Positions 63,808 to 64,000 of a stretch of DNA of 64,000 nt are shown here, piece by piece. This DNA is from Piezodorus guildinii (taxonomy: Eukaryota; Arthropoda; Insecta; Hemiptera; Pentatomidae). The stretch spans positions 197,710,299-197,774,298 of the forward strand of contig CM041292.1 of assembly GCA_023052935.1 (NCBI GenBank), written 5' to 3'. Position 1 is the stretch's first letter, and each line of letters begins with the position of its first letter. Below the pieces are notes generated by a model. It worked only from the letters and a program-made list of their open reading frames with translations. It had not been told where the DNA came from and made no database searches. The position numbers and the translations under genes were made by a program.

Positions 63808-64000
63808 AGCATGGTGGCTAGCATAACAGCCATCTATGCCAAAATTCATGGGTTCAAAACCGGAGGTGGTCCTAGGATTTTTTAACAGGAGTAGATAATC
63901 CTTAGTTATACCGTCCTTCGAAGGGAGCGTTAAAAGGTGGTTTCGAGCCTTTGCGATATCAGGTAGTCATTAAAGATCCCTCTCTACTACTAAAACTAGT
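63808..64000 (+). mobile_element. SINE-3 (tRNA-derived), truncated by window end
   Basis: TGTAGCATGGTGGCTAGCAT (A-box region), ATGGGTTCAAAACCGG (B box), AGGTGGTCCTAGGATTTTTT, ACCGTCCTTCGAAGGGAGCG, TTAAAAGGTGGTTTCGAGCC and TTAAAGATCCCTCTC, collinear with the reverse complement of 16517-16767. Confidence 0.85.

Overview
The window looks like nuclear DNA of an arthropod, probably an insect. It is AT-rich, with long T, TA and GT tracts. Nearly all the coding-like sequence belongs to animal transposons: Jockey, I, CR1/L2-group and RTE non-LTR retrotransposons, a mariner transposon, Penelope-like hammerhead motifs and tRNA-derived SINEs. I see no bacterial-style genes, operons, rRNA, functional tRNA genes or CRISPR. 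The only candidate host coding sequence is one possible terminal exon at 213-401. Clade names come from motif recognition, not from searches. Family labels used below (Jockey-A, Jockey-B, I-1, L2-D, RTE-C, CTTTCAC repeat, SINE-1/2/3) are mine.

Layout. 1-8.6 kb: possible exon, an internally deleted mariner with perfect 29-bp terminal repeats, a Jockey-A tail, an L2-D relict split by a hammerhead-bearing block, and several RTE-C relicts, one containing Jockey-A and SINE-1 insertions. 8.6-26.4 kb: dominated by a ~0.9 kb non-coding repeat (the CTTTCAC repeat) in both orientations, with a ~1.4 kb tandem duplication at 10.8-13.3 kb, MITE-like hairpins, SINEs, old Jockey fragments, and a 620-bp inverted repeat at 24.5-25.2 kb carrying hammerhead cores in both arms. 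26.5-42.5 kb: a nest. A 5'-truncated I-type retrotransposon (minus strand) is split by three later insertions: Jockey-A minus copy (26,854-31,818), L2-D minus copy (32,712-35,016) and Jockey-A plus copy (35,424-40,566). Removing the two insertions that lie in coding sequence, with one target-site copy each, restores the I reading frame exactly. 42.5-64 kb: more CTTTCAC repeats, an RTE-C copy lodged in one of them, a 5'-truncated Jockey-B, short tandem repeats, two foldback structures and SINEs; the window ends inside a SINE-3.

How the parts relate. Jockey-A is the best-preserved family. It has a gag-like ORF1 with three zinc knuckles, then an endonuclease/reverse-transcriptase ORF2 whose ATG overlaps the ORF1 stop (ATGA). 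The plus copy carries one single-base frameshift in ORF2; the minus copy has two small deletions. Such elements normally supply reverse transcriptase that can also mobilise SINEs. The CTTTCAC repeat has no coding capacity, no visible target duplication and asymmetric inverted ends, so it most resembles a non-autonomous Helitron2/Helentron-type element (inference). Four hammerhead-ribozyme-like cores, a base-pair-varying 3' stem-loop in the Jockey tails, and SINE-2 copies ending in long T tracts are the most interesting structural signals.
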